Position numbers and translations under genes: made by a program
Assembly (NCBI RefSeq): GCF_900113015.1
Contig: NZ_FONV01000002.1
Coordinates: forward strand, 682,001 to 746,000
Length of the DNA: 64,000 nucleotides
Direction of reading: 5' to 3'
Source of the DNA: Actinoplanes philippinensis
GTDB lineage: Bacteria; Actinomycetota; Actinomycetes; Mycobacteriales; Micromonosporaceae
Part shown: piece after piece, positions 62,161-64,000 of the stretch
Layout: the number at the start of each line of letters is the position of its first letter
Numbering within the stretch: the stretch's first letter is position 1
The notes under the pieces: model-generated
The model's input: the letters and a program-made list of their open reading frames with translations, nothing else
Told to the model about the DNA's origin: nothing
Database searches by the model: none

Positions 62161-63501
62161 GTGAGACATGCGGTGGTCATCGGGGGCAGTGTCGGCGGGT
62201 TGCTGGCCGCAAGGGCGCTGAGCGTGGCGTTCGAGCGGGTCACCGTGCTGGAGAGGGACGACCTGCCGGAGGGGCCGGCGGCCCGGCGCGGGGTGCCGCA
62301 GAGCCGGCAGGCACACGCGCTGCTGGCCCGCGGCAGCATGGTGCTCGACGAGCTGTTTCCCGGGTTCACCTCGGAGATGCTCACGGCCGGGGTGCCGACC
62401 GGGGACCTGCAGGCCGACTGTCTCTGGTATCTGGACGGGCAGCCGATGCGCCGGGCACGGTCGTCGATGCCGGTCTACGGGGTGACCCGGCCGCTGCTGG
62501 AACACCTGGTCCGGCAGCGGGTGCGGGCGCTGCCGTCGGTGACCGTCACCGACGCTGCCGAGGTGACCGGTCTGCTGCACGAGGATCCGGCGCGCGGCGG
62601 CCGGGCGCGGGACGGCCGGGTGTGCGGGGTCCGGACCGTCGGCGGCACGATCGAGGCCGATCTGGTGGTCGACGCCGGGGGCCGGGCCAGCCGCCTGCCG
62701 GTCTGGCTGCGCGACCTGGGGTACGGCGAGGTGCCGGTCAGCACGGTCCGCACCGATGTCGTCTACTCGACCCGCCACTACCGGTACGACCCGGAGCGCA
62801 TCGGGTTCGCGGTGATCAACGCGCCGTACCCGGGGATGCCGCGGACCGGCGTGACGGTCCGGCAGGAGAACGATCGGGTGGTGCTGTTCCTCGGCGGGAT
62901 CCTCGGGGAGGAGCCGCCGGACGACGACGCCGGGGTCCGGGCGTTCGCCGAGTCCCTGCCCGGTCCGGAGATCAGCGACTTCCTGCGTACGGCCGAGCCG
63001 CTCGGCGATCCGGTCCGGATGCGGTTCCCGGCCAGCGTGCGCCGCCACTACGAGCGGATGCCCCGCCTGCCGCGGGGTCTGGTCGCCGTCGGGGACGCGG
63101 TCTGCAGCTTCAACCCGATCTACGGCCAGGGCATCACCGTCGCCGCGCTGCAGGCCCTCGCGCTGGCCCGGACGGCCGGCGCCGGCCGCTGGTTCACCGG
63201 CGCCGCCCGGCTGGTGGACTCGCCGTGGTCGATGGCGACCGCCACCGACCTGCGGTTCCCGGAGGTCGAGGGCCGCCGCCGGGCCGTGGACCGGCCGCTC
63301 GACGCCTACCTGCGGCGGTACCGGGCGGCGGCGGTCCACGACACGGATCTGGGCGCCGCGTTCCTGCGGGTGTCGAACATGCTGGCCGGGCCCGGCCACC
63401 TGCTGGCGCCGGGCCGGGTGCTGCGGGTGCTGCTCAGTCCAGCACGCGCAGGTCGTGGACCAGCTCGGAGAAGACCACCGGTGGCAGGCCGCCGAGCGTG
63501 A
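62161..63501 (+). CDS. FAD-dependent monooxygenase-like oxidoreductase
   Basis: About 446 residues. The N terminus is a Rossmann dinucleotide fold (AVVIGGSVGGLLAARAL, GxGxxG variant) with the ribose-binding Glu in VTVLERD. DAGGRASRLPVW is the middle segment and VGDAVCSFNPIYGQGITVAALQAL is the second FAD motif (GD). These are features of PHBH/halogenase-related flavoproteins; the halogenase WxWxIP motif is not seen. GTG 62161 is used, with ATG 62137 possible. The last 68 bases overlap the convergent DUF4132 gene; the C-terminal Arg-rich stretch may be a read-on. Confidence 0.82.
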   Translation: MRHAVVIGGSVGGLLAARALSVAFERVTVLERDDLPEGPAARRGVPQSRQAHALLARGSMVLDELFPGFTSEMLTAGVPTGDLQADCLWYLDGQPMRRARSSMPVYGVTRPLLEHLVRQRVRALPSVTVTDAAEVTGLLHEDPARGGRARDGRVCGVRTVGGTIEADLVVDAGGRASRLPVWLRDLGYGEVPVSTVRTDVVYSTRHYRYDPERIGFAVINAPYPGMPRTGVTVRQENDRVVLFLGGILGEEPPDDDAGVRAFAESLPGPEISDFLRTAEPLGDPVRMRFPASVRRHYERMPRLPRGLVAVGDAVCSFNPIYGQGITVAALQALALARTAGAGRWFTGAARLVDSPWSMATATDLRFPEVEGRRRAVDRPLDAYLRRYRAAAVHDTDLGAAFLRVSNMLAGPGHLLAPGRVLRVLLSPARAGRGPARRRPPVAGRRA

Positions 63502-64000
63502 TCCCGTCGCCGCCGAACAGGGTGACGCCGGTGACGGTCTGCGGCAGCGCCGAGTCGACGGTGTCCGAGGCGTGCCAGCCCGGGTCGGTGCCGAGGATCG
63601 CGAAGGCGCCGCCACCGAGTGGTTTCGCCATCTGGACGGCGGCGTCGTACCAGCGGGTCCAGCCGTGTCGTTCGAGGCCGCGCAGGATCGCGTAGGTGGT
63701 CTTGCGCCCGCCGAACCGGTCCAGGTCCGCGACGTCGGTCCAGACCGGCCGGTCGAGCTGTGCGAACGGCTGCAGCAGCTGGTAGTCGCCGAACACCTCG
63801 GCCCACGCCGGGAACACCCCGTCCGGCGCGTCGAGCGGGTGCAGCACGCTGACGCTCGACCCGCCGGGCAGGGTCACCGGCTCGTCGCCGGCGTCGGCGA
63901 GGGTGCCGTCCTCGGCGACCCGGACGGTGCCGGTGAGAACCCCGTCGACCAGGACGCCCCAGATCAGGCGCTGCGCCAGGTGCGTCATCCACGGGTGGCC
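63434..64000 (-). CDS. DUF4132-type protein, C-terminal part (5' end beyond window)
   Basis: The frame is open to the right edge (Gly-His-Pro-Trp before Met at 63988), so the start is outside. The visible 188 residues match the C-terminal domain of DUF4132 proteins: HLAQRLIWGVLVDG, FRVAEDGTLAD-like VRVAEDGTLADAGD, VLHPLDAPDG, EVFGDYQLLQPFAQLDRPVW, and closing SELVHDLRVLD. These proteins are large and of unknown function, sometimes with WGR domains. The stop overlaps the FAD oxidoreductase gene by 68 bases in convergent orientation. Confidence 0.8.
   Translation of the reverse strand, partial: GHPWMTHLAQRLIWGVLVDGVLTGTVRVAEDGTLADAGDEPVTLPGGSSVSVLHPLDAPDGVFPAWAEVFGDYQLLQPFAQLDRPVWTDVADLDRFGGRKTTYAILRGLERHGWTRWYDAAVQMAKPLGGGAFAILGTDPGWHASDTVDSALPQTVTGVTLFGGDGITLGGLPPVVFSELVHDLRVLD

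Overview
This is a 64 kb chromosomal window from a high-GC actinomycete, most likely a member of the Micromonosporaceae close to Actinoplanes. That placement is inferred from about 70 % GC with strong third-position GC bias, frequent GTG starts, a FasR/fabD-fabH-acpP-fabF locus, homodimeric aceE, DUF3052, DUF3145, a HelR-type helicase, a PASTA-less Ser/Thr kinase with a Pro/Ser-rich tail, and a chemoreceptor suggesting a motile stage. No 16S rRNA is present to confirm it.

Layout. (1) 1-2100: a low-GC, GTG-started P-loop ATPase with a C-terminal zinc ribbon runs off the left edge. It is separated from the high-GC core by a gene-free stretch and a tRNA-Val(UAC) whose 3' end faces it, which looks like an island boundary. 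(2) 2.2-14 kb: core metabolism, with a 1-Cys peroxiredoxin, DUF3052, a divergent fused E1 (alpha+beta) 2-oxoacid dehydrogenase-like protein carrying a Ser-Ala-Pro-Gly repeat insertion, a YjbQ protein, aceE with a possible 20-codon leader ORF, a DHFR-like reductase, a chemoreceptor and gltX. (3) 14-20.3 kb: a TetR regulator and the fatty-acid synthase II locus fasR-fabD-fabH-acpP-fabF, with nested inverted repeats between fasR and fabD that are a good operator candidate. (4) 20.7-31.6 kb: a GH3 lipoprotein, DUF3145, a small protein with a textbook terminator, beta-carbonic anhydrase, an alpha/beta hydrolase, HelR, a secreted beta-propeller, a CDF metal exporter, and a PfkB-like kinase translationally coupled to SurE. 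(5) 31.6-38.8 kb: a STAS anti-sigma antagonist, a small membrane protein, a membrane Ser/Thr kinase, a Pro/Gln-rich membrane protein, a Tat-exported 5'-nucleotidase and argS. (6) 38.9-40 kb: a small tyrosine phosphatase and a frameshifted rhamnogalacturonan-lyase remnant. (7) 40-48 kb: the urea ABC transporter urtABCDE, an NCS1-like permease and two tandem TetR regulators, apparently one nitrogen-scavenging unit. (8) 48-55.3 kb: an M15-like peptidase, an SGNH hydrolase, an orphan sugar-binding-type lipoprotein, a GGDEF-EAL protein, a decayed sigma-factor/propeller locus containing four 69-bp tandem repeats, and a secreted GH5-like glycosidase. (9) 55.6-64 kb: a metallophosphoesterase, an EEP-family hydrolase, an S9 peptidase, two overlapping SPFH membrane proteins, an FAD oxidoreductase, and the C-terminal part of a DUF4132 protein cut by the right edge.

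Most of the window is ordinary core genome. The places worth a second look are the left-edge ATPase/tRNA boundary, the 69-bp repeat array in a decayed locus, the fused E1 protein lacking a conserved glutamate, the nested palindromes in front of fabD, the paralogous TetR pair and the coupled SPFH pair. All functions are read from motifs by eye. No database search was run.
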